DNA of 64,000 nucleotides from Flavobacteriaceae bacterium GSB9 (lineage in GTDB: Bacteria; Bacteroidota; Bacteroidia; Flavobacteriales; Flavobacteriaceae): assembly GCA_022749295.1 (NCBI GenBank), contig CP062007.1:2294001-2358000 (forward strand), written 5' to 3'. The stretch's first letter is position 1; each line of letters opens with the position of its first letter. Positions 63,511 to 64,000 of this stretch are shown here, in pieces. A model generated the notes under the pieces. It saw nothing but the letters and a program-made list of their open reading frames with translations, was not told the origin of the DNA and did no database searches. A program made the position numbers and the translations under genes.

Positions 63511-64000
63511 ATGAAAAAAATACTCCTTTTACTACTTCTATTATTAACGCCATTGATATTTATAATGATGAATTCTTCTGAAGATTCGTTGCTCTACAAA
63601 ATTGAAGGTGACGGCTATTCAAAAGAAACTAAGAATATAAAGTGGGAGTATATTAAAGATAAACTCTTTGAAGGGAAGGTGTATAGAAGCCATGAAAAAG
63701 CCAAAAAGATTTCTGGCCCCATTATTTTATTTACACTCAATAATGCAACAAAACAAGATAGTTTAGCGGTAAAAACGGTTATTGAAGATTTAAAAAAAGT
63801 TATTCCTAACAAAACGACAGATTACTTTTCAAAGTTTACAAACATTGGGTTTTCAGAGTTTGTCAACAATAAAAGCAATGGGGATATCAAAGGATATTCC
63901 TATCGTGATATTATAGCATCTACCATAACAATAAATTTTGAAGTCAATAAATACCAAAATAAACGAGGCGCCAATAAAAGTACAAAATCGTTATACTTTA
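63511..64000 (+). CDS. Hypothetical membrane-anchored protein, cut by the window edge
   Basis: 163 codons are visible from the ATG at 63511, open to the edge. It begins MKKILLLLLLLLTPLIFIMM, a signal or N-terminal anchor, followed by a mixed alpha/beta, Lys-rich extracytoplasmic part (WEYIKDKLFEGKVYR, VIEDLKKVIPNKTTDYF). No family recognised. Confidence 0.75.
   Translation, partial: MKKILLLLLLLLTPLIFIMMNSSEDSLLYKIEGDGYSKETKNIKWEYIKDKLFEGKVYRSHEKAKKISGPIILFTLNNATKQDSLAVKTVIEDLKKVIPNKTTDYFSKFTNIGFSEFVNNKSNGDIKGYSYRDIIASTITINFEVNKYQNKRGANKSTKSLYF

Overview
The window reads as a low-GC chromosome segment of a member of the Flavobacteriaceae (Bacteroidota). The support is the recurring -7 element TAnnTTTG ahead of genes, a type IX secretion C-terminal sorting domain, a PID-CTERM-like mini-protein, and flavobacterial-looking versions of fabH-accB-accC, tdk-alr, rbfA-FtsX permease, dusB and lepA. 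I do not assign a genus.

Layout. 1-14.4 kb is core chromosome: thymidine kinase, alanine racemase, MscL, aspartate-semialdehyde dehydrogenase, a prolyl oligopeptidase, an orphan ABC ATPase, then a minus-strand block for fatty acid synthesis, ribosomal protein L32 and vitamin B6 synthesis, then riboflavin synthase and a PID-CTERM-like peptide. 14.6-16.5 kb holds a C5-cytosine methyltransferase followed by a PD-(D/E)xK-like partner, probably a compact type II restriction-modification (RM) pair. A PfkB-family sugar kinase follows.

17.5-26.7 kb is a mosaic accessory island. It opens with an apparent in-frame chimera (secreted TPR half joined to an HNH nuclease half). Next come a tandem winged-helix/nuclease protein flanked by two diverged fragments of a DUF262 (GmrSD-like) gene start, a beta-helix membrane protein, and a tight three-gene operon (73-residue protein, 529-residue protein, 845-residue protein with two phospholipase D-like HxK motifs). 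That operon is the best candidate here for an undescribed defence system.

26.95-42.0 kb is a 15-kb integrative element at a tRNA gene with anticodon CAU. It is bounded by 54-bp direct repeats of the tRNA 3' part, carries paired 19-bp repeats inside both ends, and has a tyrosine recombinase at the right end and a VirE/PriCT/RepA-like replication protein at the left. Its cargo is a complete type I RM operon: half-size hsdS, hsdM, unknown gene, full hsdS, DNA-binding protein plus Doc toxin, hsdR, and a YgjP-like metallopeptidase. The operon starts at a promoter overlaid by three direct repeats and is flanked by two related palindromes. No relaxase or conjugation gene is visible.

42.1-52.1 kb returns to core genes: methylmalonyl-CoA epimerase, rbfA, an FtsX-like permease, a Rdx-family protein, dusB, a T9SS-secreted protein, a lipoprotein, an MG2/TonB-plug protein and lepA. 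52.6-60.7 kb is a five-gene glucan operon (GlgM-like, GlgC, GlgE, maltokinase, GlgB) followed by a separately transcribed GH31 alpha-glucosidase. This is the maltose-1-phosphate (GlgE) route to alpha-glucan, without a trehalose synthase in view. The window ends inside an unidentified membrane-anchored protein.
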